Shown: one piece after another, positions 11,271-22,259 of the stretch | Numbering within the stretch: the first letter of the stretch is position 1 | Layout of the letters: the number at the start of each line of letters is the position of its first letter | Assembly (NCBI GenBank): GCA_021464525.1 | Contig: JADRCO010000401.1 | Coordinates: 1-34,592, forward strand | Length of the DNA stretch: 34,592 bases | Source of the DNA: Rhizophagus sp. LPA8_4_AMF | Lineage: Eukaryota; Glomeromycota; Glomeromycetes; Glomerales; Glomeraceae | Direction: 5' to 3' | Made by a program: the position numbers and the translations under genes | Notes under the pieces: generated by a model | The model's input: only the letters and a program-made list of their open reading frames with translations | What the model was told of the DNA's origin: nothing | Database searches by the model: none

Positions 11271-11318
11271 TTTGCTGAATATTTTTAGTTGTAACTGATT
11301 ATCGTTTTAAGGTGGATA

Positions 11319-11324
11319 CTTATA
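11319..11324 (-). promoter_or_regulatory. TATA-like box of the membrane protein gene
   Basis: TATAAG on the minus strand, about 50 bp upstream of the ATG at 11270, at the spacing expected for a short 5' UTR. Confidence 0.45.
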
Positions 11325-11399
11325 TGTTTGCATCATAATACTAACTTAACTAAGTATTATGTTTAGTAATCCTTCAATAAACACTCTCACATGTTATCA

Positions 11400-11570
11400 A
11401 ACAATAGAACCAGATTTACTTCAGTAAACGAACAAATTCACAATGAAGATCCTAACCCGCATATAAATGAGACCTACTAGTGATTATCTTTAGCAATCTT
11501 CGACATACAACATACTTTCGAATAATATGACCAAATTTGTTTCAGTAAATGAACAGATTCACAGTGAACA
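11400..11570. repeat. imperfect tandem duplication, period about 120 bp
   Basis: CAGATTTACTTCAGTAAACG with its flank (11407-11446) recurs in diverged form at 11528-11566 (CAAATTTGTTTCAGTAAATG). Similarity continues weakly into the flanks. A second set of short repeats based on TGTACAGATTTACAA follows at 11710-11850. Confidence 0.5.
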
Positions 11571-11954
11571 GTTTCACAATAAAAAATTTTACACCATAGA
11601 TTATTGTGATGTATTATTTTGGTACTTCTAATGATTCTAATCAGAGCCCCTGATACACTGATTGGAACCTTGTTGTACGGATTTGTCAATTAAGTGTTGA
11701 AGTTCGACGGTTCTTATTGTACGGATATGAAAAGTTGGAAGTACAGATTTCAACTAATGAAGATTTACCTTGTACAGATTTACAAAAATAATTACTTCCG
11801 TGTACAAATTTACAATAAAATTTCACCTCCACATACAGATTTGCTCAGATTTAAGGGGTCGACGTACAAAATTCATATTAAGAATGTTTATTAATTCATA
11901 TATAATTCCTATCCCGACATTTATATCTTTGATAAACTGAATTCTATTATAAAC

Positions 11955-12360
11955 ATGAGTTCCGGTGAACAAAGCAAAAATTCAAATAGTATTTTGGAAT
12001 AATTTTATTTTTATGTTTATAATGGTGAACGTATTTATGTAGCAGAAATTATTGTTTTAAAGTAATCAACCTTTTATTAATCCATGTTTAGTTGAAAATT
12101 TATAAAAATAAACTAACCAAAATATCATTTAAAAATGCTAATCTATATTATATAAATAAGGTATCTACAAATTTAAACGCATCTTAAGCACATCAAGAAT
12201 TCAATTCGTGCTTGAGGAATAGATTTTTAGTCCTTTGAATAATGTTGAGACTGGAGGTCAAAGTAGTTCAATTTTTTTAGGGTCAGTGTGTTATATTGAC
12301 GGCAATACAATTGCAATTGATAGTTCAGCAGTTCTTTCTATTTCGTTTTTATTTAAATAG
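11955..12360 (+). pseudogene. decayed gene remnant, unidentified
   Basis: An ATG at 11955 gives MSSGEQSKNSNSILE then a stop. The next frame reads VYNGERIYVAEIIVLK, another reads SNQPFINPCLVENL, and a final stretch to the stop at 12358 contains NNVETGGQSSSIFLGSVCYI. The pieces look protein-like, are all on the plus strand and lie in order, but no splicing I can see joins them. An old broken gene copy is the simplest reading. A hairpin built on CTTAAGCAC/GTGCTTGAG lies near 12184-12221. The family is not recognised. Confidence 0.35.
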
Positions 12361-14234
12361 AATTTCTTAAAAAAAAAAACAAAAATTGGAGGATATAAAA
12401 AAAATCGCACCATTATGTTTGTTCCTATTTTATTACGTATTAAAATTTTTTACATTTTTCCTATAAGTAAGATTAATATATATATGTTTACTGTAACCGT
12501 TCACACCTTAAAAAAAAAACAATAAGTAAATTAAAGGTAAAATTTCATATACGTTCGGGTGTTTGTTTATATTATTTTGTCCTAGATAAAAATAATCTAG
12601 AAAGAACAGGGGAATAAATTCCTCTCTCATCAAGTTAGAATAATATTTTTTTTTAATAACTAATTGAGAAATCTGATGATATCATCAGAAATTAGTTGCA
12701 GGAAATTGTAAATGGATTGAATGATTATATTAAAAGTAAATATCCGTGTTGTCACAAAAATAATTAGTGTTATAAATCCCTTCTTAATTCCCCATAACTC
12801 TAATCTATAACGTTAAATTTGTTTGATAATCTTTTAAGAATGCTATTTTATACTATTTTAACAGTGAAAAAATTTATTTGCTAAAGTATAAACAGACATG
12901 TTAAGAAGCGCCGGAAAATTGGATAATACCATTAGATGATTAGACTTGTTAGTAAGTCTACACATTTCTTTTATATTCAATTTTTTTTTCAAAAGTTTCA
13001 TTAAATCACGAATATCGCACCTTCTCAAAACGGTACAAAGAACAAATAAAAATCGCTTCTTTATAGTTACCAGTTACTGTAATACTGAAGGTAGCATGTA
13101 CAGTATATAATAGAATTTAACTAAATGCGTTACTTTTTGGTATTTCCGGAATTTTTCGGAAACTAAATTGTGTAGAGAATTACATAAGTACCGTACTATA
13201 GGTACTATAGTACTCCGGGTATCTTGCAAATTTACCGTATATTAATGGGTGAATACTACAGTATATATGGGTACAGAAATTTATATTGTGATATATTTTA
13301 CACTACATTTCCTAGTACAATACTCTGATATTTTACAAATTTTAAAATTTAAAATGGAAAATTTCCTCAGGAAAAGGGATACTATAAATGAGGGTACCCG
13401 TGATAAACTTAAATATGTCTAATTAAAAATAAAGTTATTCCGCTTTGTAGAACTTGGACTCGCACTCGTGTAACTTGAGTTAGCTCGAGTCAAACTCGCA
13501 TTTCAAGAATTTTTTGCCCTTAGTTGACTTGAGTGCACATGATGAAATGTCGGTCTACATTACCGTTAGATAGAAAAATCTTGTACGAAGTTGGCCAAAA
13601 TTACAATTAATTTTGGCCTGCACTATGGAGTAGTTACTCTTCGAGTCGAAAATCTTGAGTTCAAGCTCTACCGCTTTGTAAATACCTTTATTATATTTAT
13701 TATTATCTATTATGGTTTTTTTTACTCACATAATTTGGCCCAGAATTAAAATTGAATAAGATCGTTTGGAATATATAATTAGTTAAATGTATTATTATAA
13801 TATCAGCCGCAGCTTTAGCGACTCGGCCATTGAATTTTATATTTCGTGAAATTATGGCGCCTTGCAATTTTCATGTCGAAACTTAATGGTAAGGTAAATA
13901 AAGTTATAGATATATATTATTGCGATTTGTAATATGTACTTTCAATAACAGAATAACTTTCAACATATAAAAACGTTTTTTTTTTTTAAACTAAAATACA
14001 TACGGTATGATAACGAGATCGTCACTCACTATTAGCTGCTAAAGAGCCGTCCTTTTTGGATAATGCCTAAAAAGCTCTGTAGTTACCCTTTTGTGTATTA
14101 CTCGGGTCCTTACAAAAAATATCGTTAGATAGTTTAATATTACCATTTTTCGAACATTAAAGCATAATATGGACTGTTAATTCCGTAAAAAATAAAAAAT
14201 TTTTTTTGATATCTTATGGATTAAACAAATATTT
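12361..14234. other. intergenic stretch with degenerate repeats
   Basis: No supported gene. Noted items are a short self-complementary block around ACCGTACTATAGGTACTATAGTACT at 13190-13213 and, at 13441-13675, a segment rich in ACTTGAG/CTCGAGT words with CCGCTTTGTA near both edges (13440 and 13669). The latter may be a worn repeat element, but I could not define its ends. Confidence 0.4.
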
Positions 14235-14288
14235 GGAATAAAGTATTTTATTTATTATAAATAAATAAAAAATAAAACGTGAAATAAT

Positions 14289-15524
14289 CTAATAATTTAA
14301 CAAGTGACAATCCGAAAAATCATCCTTAATTTCTTCGCTTTTTAATTCATTTGTTATTTTAATCTCGTTTCCACCCTTTTCAAAATTAAAATAATTTTCG
14401 GAATCAATTTTATTAAGTTCTAAAACCACTTGATCAGCATCTGGTCTTTCGTCTGTTTCATATCGCCAACATTCTATTTGAATAAATAAGTTAAAGATGG
14501 ATTGTTAATCTTGTTATAAAACTAAAACGATACAACAATTTTATACTTACGTTGATAAAGGCTAATAAATTTAACATTCGTATTTGGAATATGTTCTTCT
14601 CTTACACCATTAAGAATGTCTAACGTAATAGAAGCATGATCTTTTCTTTTTTCAAAATTAAAAGGTGATGAACAACTTGTTAATTGCCAGAATATAACTC
14701 CCATACTATATATGTCGGATTTTTTCGTTAAATTGTATGGAATTTTTGGATCAAGCATTTTAGGATCCACGTAAGGTATTACACCAAACACTTCGGTATC
14801 AACTTCCGATTCTTGTAGACATGAACGTCCAAAATCTGCTAATTTTATTGTATGTCCATGTATTAAGATATTATTTGGATGCTAAATATAAAAGAATGCT
14901 TTGATAATTAATTAACAATAAAGGTAAATCGTTAAATAATATACTAATTATTCAAACTTACAATATCTCGGTGAATGATATCATTAGCGTGTAAACATAA
15001 GATTGCACTTGCGATTTCTTTAGCAAATTTCAATTGAACTTCCGACTTAAGAATTATAGCATTTTCTAGATATTTTCCTAATGTTCCACCATCTGCATAT
15101 TCAAGAACGAGCGAATAATTTATTTCACCTAAATAAAAAAAAAGTGAGTAAACCAATCTCGAATAAATTATCATTATCGATATATATTTATTGCTTACTT
15201 TTTATAACTCCCCAAAATTTAATTATATTTGGATGAAATTCAACAATTTTCATTAGATTAATCTAAAAAAAGGATAATAATTTTAAGAATTTATGATTTT
15301 CTGAATGATTAAAATTTATAAAAACAAACCTCATTAATAATTTCTTTTTCTGTAGAAATTTTAGTAATTTTCTTAATTGCAAATTTTGATGAAGTATTTT
15401 TCCAATACGCAACGTAAACCGCAGCAGATCCTCCAGTTCCAATTTCAGAAAGAATCTTAAAATCCTTATGGTCATAATGACGATAATCTTTGAGTAACGA
15501 CTGTATAATGAGATCGAATATCAA
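14289..15524 (-). CDS. TKL-type protein kinase, copy 1 (multi-exon, 5' end unresolved)
   Basis: Five exons are clear: (15524 or 15500)-15330, 15262-15199, 15128-14962, 14881-14551 and 14473-14289. All have GT-AG introns and matching phases, giving about 313 codons. The product is a single kinase domain. It has a glycine loop GTGGSAAVY, an FAIKKI lysine, LEYADGGTLG in the hinge region, HRDIHPNNIL in the catalytic loop, ADFGRS, the activation-segment end GVIPYVDPKML, SDIYSMGVIFWQLT and DERPDAD. These are landmarks of the TKL-like kinases hugely expanded in Rhizophagus, which would phosphorylate Ser/Thr/Tyr in the cytosol; the substrate is unknown. The usual APE motif is DPK here, so its Glu is lost, while the partner Arg of DERP remains. 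No ATG precedes the domain in frame (only TTG), so an upstream exon is likely. Confidence 0.85.
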
Positions 15525-15624
15525 TCGAATTGCACAACAGATTATGACAGCATATTCCCAAAGGATTCAATTGTAATGCATCACGTGACAGTTCATTGAA
15601 GTGATTTCTTTTTTGGGAATATAC

Positions 15625-15795
15625 TGTGCGAAAAAAAAAACCATTGTGTTTCGAAAGTTCTTTCGAAATTCTTCTTCCTTTTTTGGGTTTATGTGGCTGA
15701 ATTCGGCTTTTCCTCTTTTGGTGTAGCTGATTTTCCTTAAGCGGAGAATTTTCGGAATCCAATTTACGTCTTCCGGATTTTTTCACCAAGGTGCT
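15625..15795 (-). CDS. possible upstream exon of kinase copy 1
   Basis: An open frame of 57 codons is very basic and Lys/Arg-rich (KENQLHQKRKSRIQPHKPKK). It ends at a possible donor ACA|GTATAT (15624), and a CAG acceptor at 15501 would join it in phase 0 to the kinase exon through a 124-bp intron. It has no ATG of its own; a stop precedes it at 15796, so at least one more exon would be needed. The matching sequence near kinase copy 2 carries an in-frame stop, a run-length change and GC instead of GT at the donor. The exon is therefore uncertain, or it is functional only in copy 1. The basic stretch could serve as a nuclear signal if expressed. Confidence 0.3.
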
Positions 15796-16009
15796 TTACA
15801 ACTGGCGGTCTTTAAGTTTCTCTTGTACCCTTTTAAAAGCTTTTAATACAATTTTTTAAAACTCTTATTTCTATAAATGATACTTAAACGTTTTGTTAGC
15901 GGGTGGCATCTATAGAGTTTTTCTATTTTTATTGGAGAAATTATGCATGCTCATAATTATTTATTAACTTAGAACGAAAGTAAAAAGGATGAAATAAATT
16001 CCAGAGGAC

Positions 16010-16065
16010 ATCCTTATATATAGCTGGAGTTTGAAAATATGCAACTCGTCGTAAATTGCATATGG
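16010..16065 (-). promoter_or_regulatory. conserved promoter block of kinase copy 1
   Basis: CATCCTTATATATAGCTGGA followed by GCAACTCGTCGTAAATTGCA is nearly identical at 28220-28272 upstream of kinase copy 2, although the surrounding non-coding sequence has diverged. It holds a TATA-like core (16014-16022). Conservation between duplicates suggests a shared control region. Confidence 0.45.
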
Positions 16066-16524
16066 TGTATTACGGTACAAACTCCGATTGCCATAGACCA
16101 TAATAGTACACATAATAAATAAATAAATACATATATATATATATATTTTTGTAATACATGTTCCTCAATTTAAATCGGGTTATCAAACGTTATACACATT
16201 TTTCTTAACGTATTTTCAGTTAATACGTCAATATTGTCATCGTTTTAAACAACGTATTTAATTTAATTATTTACTTTGGCTATTTAAAATAAAAATATTC
16301 GAACTATGTCAATTCTATACATTATCCATAGATTAAATTTTAGAAATATTAGCGAGTCGTACAACAAAAATTTTTAGGATATATTAGTAATATTATAAAT
16401 TTAAAAACATTATTCTTTATGCATACTTTTCTGATAATATCATGGTAATTATTCATAAATGTTATAATTTAATTTAATGATTCATATTGTAATTTACCTA
16501 TTAGATGGAAATCACAGTACAGTA

Positions 16525-16843
16525 TTATATTTGAAAATCTTTGATTCCAAATTTTGATTCTATAAGTGCGTAGACAAAGGATTTCGTTAACAACAAATTT
16601 AACTTTTTTAAATTTTCGAATTTGGAAAAAAATAAGGAGATTATTATAATAAATTTTATTAAAGTTAAATTTTTATTTTTAACCGAAAATTCGATGTTTG
16701 AAATTTCCGCACATGACCAAAATTTTTGTGTACACAAAAATTTTGTATGCACCTCCGCACATTTCCGCACTTCATTACTTATTTTGCGCACATTGGCGCA
16801 TCACGCACATATCATTTATTTATATTACTTATATATAATATAA
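16525..16843. other. non-coding, GCGCA/CCGCACAT-rich patch
   Basis: Repeated CCGCACAT and GCGCACATT words occur at 16708-16810 and again near 17005-17060. Frames on both strands here are low-complexity overlaps and are not supported as genes. Confidence 0.3.
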
Positions 16844-17445
16844 AAGAAAGTTTTTCCATTTTCGTAAAACATTAATTATATTTGAATTTTTTATTTTATA
16901 ATGTAAGAATAATAGTTGTTTTATTGGTGATTATAATACAATATAGGTTTTAAATTCCAAGTATCGTCCACTGGAAGTATGAATTATGTATGAAAAAGCT
17001 CTTTCCGCACATCATTTAGAAATTACGCACATAAGAATTTTAAATAATGTGCGCATTCTGCATATGATTTAAAATTTGAATTTCAGACACTAACGTAAAG
17101 TCGTTAACTCTACTTCTCATTATTTAAATAAATTGTTTTTTAGTTTATAATTTGAATTCTTCTTATATTCTTCAATTTAATCGTCAATAACAAATATGAT
17201 GAACAAAAACTAGATTTTTTACACGAAATAATTTTTTTAAAGTTTATAATATTACTAGTGATTTGCTACTGTATTACTATGAAAATTAAACATGCCCCTA
17301 TCACGTGACGTAAAAATTATGTAAAAAAATTTTTAATAAATGTAATTTTAAAAGAAACATTTTGTATGTGTATTTTTGTCTGTTCTGCAAGTTTATTTAA
17401 AGCGTCATGGTTGATTTTGAATGTCAATTTTGACTTAATTAACAA

Positions 17446-17590
17446 GGAGTTCCTTAATATACAGCGTGGGTGTACGATATTAAAGTGCGAATTTTCCGGA
17501 GTTAACGTTAACGCTATCACGTGCAAGTGCATACCTCCTAAACTCTGTTAGGTTGTACGTATGCCCCACATTGTACGTTAAAGGACGCCC
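17446..17590. mobile_element. MITE, Mutator-like, 9-bp target duplication, copy A (145 bp)
   Basis: The left end is GGAGTTCCTTAATATACAG; the right end, reversed, is GGGCGTCCTTTAACGTACAA. The inner core GTTAACGTTAACGCTATCAC followed by GTGCAAGTGCATA is shared with the copies at 28407 and 29007. The flanking 9-mers AATTAACAA and ATTTAATAA agree at 7 of 9 positions, an aged target duplication. The copy is non-coding and largely self-complementary. Confidence 0.8.
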
Positions 17591-17935
17591 ATTTAATAAA
17601 TTTTCGTCATTAAATGATCGGCATAGAAAATTTACTTTTTTTGGAAACCCGTGAGTGTATTCGTATATTACTATTACTAACATTTTTCTTTAATATTATT
17701 AGTAAAAATTTAAAAATGTAGAATAATAAAAAAAACGATAACCCGTGTAACTAACTATTTCAACATAACAACATAACAATTTTGGTAAATAAGTTATTAA
17801 AATTTGAAACAAACTTACAGTACATTAAAACCGAACAAGGGATCTACGGCCGAGTTTAATATTACTTACTAAAAATGTAATTGTTAACAACAATGCGTAC
17901 GTAAAAATTTATTTTCCGGATTTGAGAAATTTTTG

Positions 17936-17945
17936 TATATAAATA
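17936..17945 (+). promoter_or_regulatory. TATA box of the protease gene
   Basis: TATATAAATA lies 235 bp before the protease ATG. The implied 5' UTR contains a pyrimidine-rich tract (CTCTCCTCCCCTCTCATTT, about 18028-18046), a common feature of strongly expressed fungal genes. Confidence 0.6.
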
Positions 17946-18180
17946 CAAACCAGTTTTGCTTTTCAATTTTCTTCATCCGAAAAATCAAAAATCAAAATAA
18001 TAAAAAAAAATCCTAACCAGAGTCTAATCTCTCCTCCCCTCTCATTTTATAATACAATATTCTTATATCCACTGTGTGGATAAAAAAAATTATTAAATCA
18101 TCACCTTTCCTCTTTTATTACATTTACCTCCTAATTTTATAAAATTCTTATCTAAATAAATCACTAATTATCGAAAAAAA

Positions 18181-19461
18181 ATGGTTGCTCCACGCTTCGC
18201 TAAAATTTTCTCTATCGCTGTAATAGTTACTTTCTTGCTCTCCTCAGTTGAATCAGCAAAAAATGAAACTGATTGTCCTAAAACATTATCAATCAGTGCC
18301 AAGGCTGATGGTAAAGGGAAAAAAGTTATCGTTGTCTTTAAAGACAAGCAAGCTGCTCAAAGGCAACATGAGTTGTTTAAAAATTGTTTTGATGCAGAAA
18401 TTGATAGTTTCGATAAAATCAAATCTCTTAGCAATAAAAGCAAACCCACTTTCGTTAGTTTCAAAATTGTTAATCTTTTTGGTCTTACTGGAGAAATGAC
18501 ACCACAATTTGCAAAGGAACTTGAAAAAATGGATGATGTTGATTATATTGAAGAAGATGGTGAAGTTAAGACTCAATATGTAATACCATCTGAACTTACT
18601 AGACGTGCAGTAGACGATAATCCACCTTTCAACGTTGATCGTATTGATCAAGCTAAACGACCTACAGATGGGAAATATACTTTCCCCGATTCTGCTGGAG
18701 AAGGTGTAGACGTTTATATTGTCGATACTGGCATTCGAACTACACATAAAGAATTCGGTGGTCGTGCCAAATTCGGAGGATCTTTCTGTGATGGATGCAA
18801 TGAAGAAGATGAAAATGGTCATGGTACCCATGTTGCTAGCATTGCATGTGGAGAAACTTTAGGAGTAGCAAGAAAAGCTACACCAATTGCTGTTAGAGTT
18901 TTGGATGCTGATGGTTCTGGATCAAATAGTGGAGTTATCGCTGGATTGAACTTTGTAGGAGAACAACACAGTAAGAGTAATAACAAGAAGTCAGTTGTCA
19001 ACATGTCTCTTGGAGGTACTAAATCAAAAGCTGTAGACGATGCTGTCAAACAACTTACCGATGATGGTGTTCACGTAGTTGTTGCCGCAGGTAACGAAAG
19101 TCAGGATGCTTGTAATACATCACCTGCATCTGAGCCTAGCGCTATCACGGTCGGTGCTACCGAAAAAAATAGTGACGCAGTCACAGATTTCTCAAACTTT
19201 GGAAAATGTGTCGACATTTTCGCTCCAGGTCGGGACATTCAAGGTGCTAGTCATCAAAACGATAATGGTAGTGTAGTATTTTCTGGCACCTCTCAAGCTT
19301 GCCCCCATGTTGCTGGTACTGTAGCTCTTATAATTGCCAAGGATGGTAACAAATCACCAGCTGAAATGGCAACGGAACTTAAAAATTTATCAACAAAGGG
19401 AGTCGTTGAAGGTCTTAAGAATGGTTCTCCAGACAGCTTTTTACGTACTCCAGGCGCATAA
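18181..19461 (+). CDS. secreted subtilisin-like serine protease (S8A, proteinase K type)
   Basis: An uninterrupted frame of 426 residues. It has a signal peptide (residues 1 to about 26, [17 protein letters not shown]) and an inhibitor I9-type propeptide (about 48-132, from [14 protein letters not shown] to [13 protein letters not shown]). The catalytic domain runs from about 150 to the end. The triad is visible as Asp182 in [10 protein letters not shown], His214 in [10 protein letters not shown] and Ser371 in [13 protein letters not shown], with Asn305 of AAGNES as the oxyanion residue. The usual Met after the catalytic Ser (GTSM) is Gln here. Six catalytic-domain Cys (203, 206, 223, 311, 343, 374) suggest disulfides. 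Such enzymes cleave proteins outside the cell; in mycorrhizal fungi members are often induced in the plant root. Length and organisation fit the family, codon use is more GC-balanced than the flanks, and the gene appears intact. Confidence 0.97.
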   Translation: MVAPRFAKIFSIAVIVTFLLSSVESAKNETDCPKTLSISAKADGKGKKVIVVFKDKQAAQRQHELFKNCFDAEIDSFDKIKSLSNKSKPTFVSFKIVNLFGLTGEMTPQFAKELEKMDDVDYIEEDGEVKTQYVIPSELTRRAVDDNPPFNVDRIDQAKRPTDGKYTFPDSAGEGVDVYIVDTGIRTTHKEFGGRAKFGGSFCDGCNEEDENGHGTHVASIACGETLGVARKATPIAVRVLDADGSGSNSGVIAGLNFVGEQHSKSNNKKSVVNMSLGGTKSKAVDDAVKQLTDDGVHVVVAAGNESQDACNTSPASEPSAITVGATEKNSDAVTDFSNFGKCVDIFAPGRDIQGASHQNDNGSVVFSGTSQACPHVAGTVALIIAKDGNKSPAEMATELKNLSTKGVVEGLKNGSPDSFLRTPGA

Positions 19462-19715
19462 AAATATAGAATATTTTAAATAGACATATAGTTCATTTTT
19501 TTTTTATTATTATTTAATTCTTGACTCTGGTTAGGTGTATTTCTTTCTTTAAAAATCCGCTTAAAAAAAAAAAAAATAAGCGGGTAAATAATTGTAATTT
19601 TGGATAATTGTAAAGAATATAATAACTAATACATAAACAAATAAATAAAATAATTTTCAAAAAAAAAATAATAAAATAATGTTTTCAATTTTACTTTTAA
19701 TTCAGTAAATTAACT

Positions 19716-19899
19716 CCCTATAAAAAAATTTTATCCGTTATTTTGTAGAAACTCCGTAAAAAGGAGCCTTTCACGGATCCATTCACGGAAAATGAAAACA
19801 ATTCAAAAAATTCCGTGATATAAGGTTATTCATTCCGGAAATATGAGCTTTTACGAAAAAAAGATGGAATATAAAAACGCATCGACTTTTTTTACAGGG
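19716..19899. mobile_element. 184-bp MITE with CCCTATAAAAAAA ends
   Basis: The left end is CCCTATAAAAAAATTTTATC and the right end, reversed, is CCCTGTAAAAAAAGTCGATG. ACT flanks both sides (19713-19715 and 19900-19902), a possible 3-bp target duplication. The interior contains inverted TTCCGTGA/TCACGGA words. The terminus matches the elements at 3352 and 34459. Non-coding. Confidence 0.6.
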
Positions 19900-19902
19900 A
19901 CT

Positions 19903-20060
19903 ATTCAATTAACTTTTAATTCAATTAAATCAACTTTTTATTTTTTTAAAATTCAATTAACTTTTTAATTTTAATTAAATTAACTTTTAATTCAATTTAC
20001 CTTTAATTCAATTCAATCGACTTTTATTTTTTTAATTCAATATGCTTTTAATTCATAATT
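19903..20060. repeat. minisatellite of AATTCAATTAACTTTT units
   Basis: Eight or more degenerate units of about 16-20 bp built on ATTCAATTAACTTTTAATTC. It starts right at the end of the MITE at 19716-19899. Confidence 0.75.
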
Positions 20061-20226
20061 ACATTTATTTAAATGAATAATTTTGATTATATTTTTTTTT
20101 CTTTTTATTTATTGCGTTTAAAATAAATCGTTACGACGTTACTTTTAACACATGATAAATCTCATTTAGCATTTCACCTATCATAAAGATAATAGATTGT
20201 CATAATTATGTCATTATTAAAAATAA

Positions 20227-20346
20227 CCGTTTTGTGGCCGTAGCCTTTTTCGTGACAAATATCACTCAAAAAAACAAGTCGCTGAGATAATATACTCTGC
20301 GCGTTCTCGCTAGTCACGTGTAAGGTGACAAATAGATGTCACACCA
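20227..20346. mobile_element. solo end of the large Mutator-like element family
   Basis: From CGTGACAAATATCACTCAAA to GTAAGGTGACAAATAGATG the sequence matches the inverted ends of the 21516-24445 element: the left end reversed at 21585-21665 and the right end at 24335-24400. It begins with CCGTTTTGTGG, a word also found reversed at the outer edge of that element. It looks like a detached or truncated end. Confidence 0.7.
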
Positions 20347-21476
20347 GAGACCCGGAATTATTCCATTATAATAAATGAATAAAATGGAATTTTTGCCGTA
20401 TAATGGAATTTTATGAATTTAATAATTTTATTCCGGCACCATAGTAACTGGTAAATTGCCGTTCATTTCGCCCAAAATTATTGTCGTGTTACTTAGCCAG
20501 CCTGCATTAAAATGTGAGCCGGCTAGAAAATTATCAAATGTTTCTTACTATAATTGGTAATTTTTTATCGGAATAAAATCGGAATTTTTCCCGTTATCGT
20601 GATAAAAATTTCTTTTGCAAAAGTTTTTCTTTTATTTGAAAATAAATTATTAACAGAAATTTTTTCTTTTAAAAGTTTATTTATAATAACAGATCAAAAA
20701 TTTATTATTGCTGGATTATCTTATTTTAATATAACCTTTTTTTTCATCATTTTAAAACTTTTACTAAGTTAAAATGAGAAAAAATTTTTTTTTTTAGGAA
20801 TAATTATATTTTTCAATTGAAATTTTCTTTACTCAAATAATTATCTATCACAATTATTTTTAGAGTGCCACCGGACTTTTTTTTCTGCCACAATATCATG
20901 TGACTGGAATAAAAATTTGATTGGCTAATTTTTGATCAGTTAATTCACAAATAAATTTTTCCCAAAAATAATTTTATGTTAAACCAAAATTAAAAGTTAT
21001 ACTTTATTATGTGAAATGATTTTAGAATAACTTTTTTATCAAAATTTGTATTGCATCCAGTCTTTTTAGTTAACCATTTACTAAATATATGTTATAGATG
21101 AATTTTGTTATATATGAATTTAAAGCCAAACAATTATTTATTTTTAACAGTACGTAATAAACATAATAGCATCTAACAACAAATTACAATGGTAAAAAAA
21201 ACAAAATAAAAAAGAGAAGTATAATAAAAAGAAATAATTAATAAAAAATAAAAAACAAAATAAATATTGAAAAGTAAAAAGGGATAAAGTACAATAAGAA
21301 AGGAATGCAAGGATAGTTTATGCTTATTTTTAAAGATTAATTGTAACAACTGATATTTATTACCAATATTACCAAAAAAAAATAAGATCATATGATTCTA
21401 TAATGGTAGAGCCTTTTAATATAGCTCTCCTTCTGATAAATCTATTTTTTGTTTAACAAAAAAAGACTTGTCAAAT
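20347..21476. other. AT-rich interval between transposon ends
   Basis: No supported gene. A self-complementary stretch of CCGGAATTATTCC/GGAATTTTATTCCGG type lies at 20352-20437. The 72-codon frames on either strand are low-complexity. Confidence 0.4.
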
Positions 21477-21515
21477 GGGCGTCCTTAACGTACAGCGGGG
21501 ATGTACGTACAACCT
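21477..21515. mobile_element. fragment of the 9-bp-duplication MITE family
   Basis: GGGCGTCCTTAACGTACAGC followed by GGGGATGTACGTACAAC matches the right end of the MITE at 17446-17590 in reverse. It abuts the left end of the large Mutator-like element, so it is either a truncated MITE or a sign that both families share ends. Confidence 0.6.
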
Positions 21516-22259
21516 CGGTTTGTGGCGTGGATTTACTATTATCACGTAACTTGCAATATGGTGTGAGCGTTTGACATCTATTTGCTACCTTACACGTGAC
21601 TAGCGAGAACGCGCAGAGTATCATATTTATCTCAGCAACTTGTTTTTTGAGTGGTATTTATCACGGGATCTGTCCTGACAGTGCATTATACCGACGCTCT
21701 AAATCCCAAAATTCCAAAATCACGAAATGCCATAATCCCGAATTGATATAATACCAAAAGAGCATAATCGCGATTCTATCATCCCAAAAGTGTCACTATA
21801 CCAAAATCTTTTAATCCCGACGCTTCATAAGCCCGAAAGTCAAAATCCCGAAATTCAAAATCCCGAAATTTATTAATACATAATTTAAAATCTATAGTTA
21901 TAATATGGATTATGATATAATTCGTGCTACGCTCATACTTTAGTAATGGCGATTCTTTTACTAGATCAAAATGTGAATTTAATTTTAATTTGTGAAAAGG
22001 AAGTGATCATTTGTTAAATGGAGAAAAATTAGTTAATGTTTGTTCATAATAATTATAATAATTATTAATAATTACTTTTTAAATTGGTTTCTCTTTATAA
22101 AAATTTTCATTTACAGTATTTCTGTAAATTATATAGTCTTCGGAATCATCATATTCTGCTTTTTCTTATATATACAGGGACTGATTAAAAAACGCAGAAC
22201 ATTAAAAAATATTACAGAACAAAAAAAGAAAAATTCTCAAACTCTAACAATATTTTGCA

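Larger units (their letters stand above)
14235..17190. repeat. segmental duplication, copy 1
   Basis: This block contains the kinase gene, its upstream promoter region and about 1 kb beyond. It matches 26420-29220 in the same orientation, about 12.2 kb away. Similarity is highest in the kinase exons and in the block around 16010-16065, patchy in introns and in 16250-17100, and fades near 17190. Confidence 0.8.

Noticed and set aside
17366-17683. Frames of 61-71 codons on both strands
   Set aside because: They run through the 145-bp MITE and its flanks; products of its palindromic structure rather than genes.
18289-18831. 180-codon minus-strand open frame opposite the protease
   Set aside because: Antisense shadow of the protease coding sequence; no motif, composition dictated by the plus strand.
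18819-19049. 76-codon minus-strand frame
   Set aside because: Also an antisense shadow of the protease.
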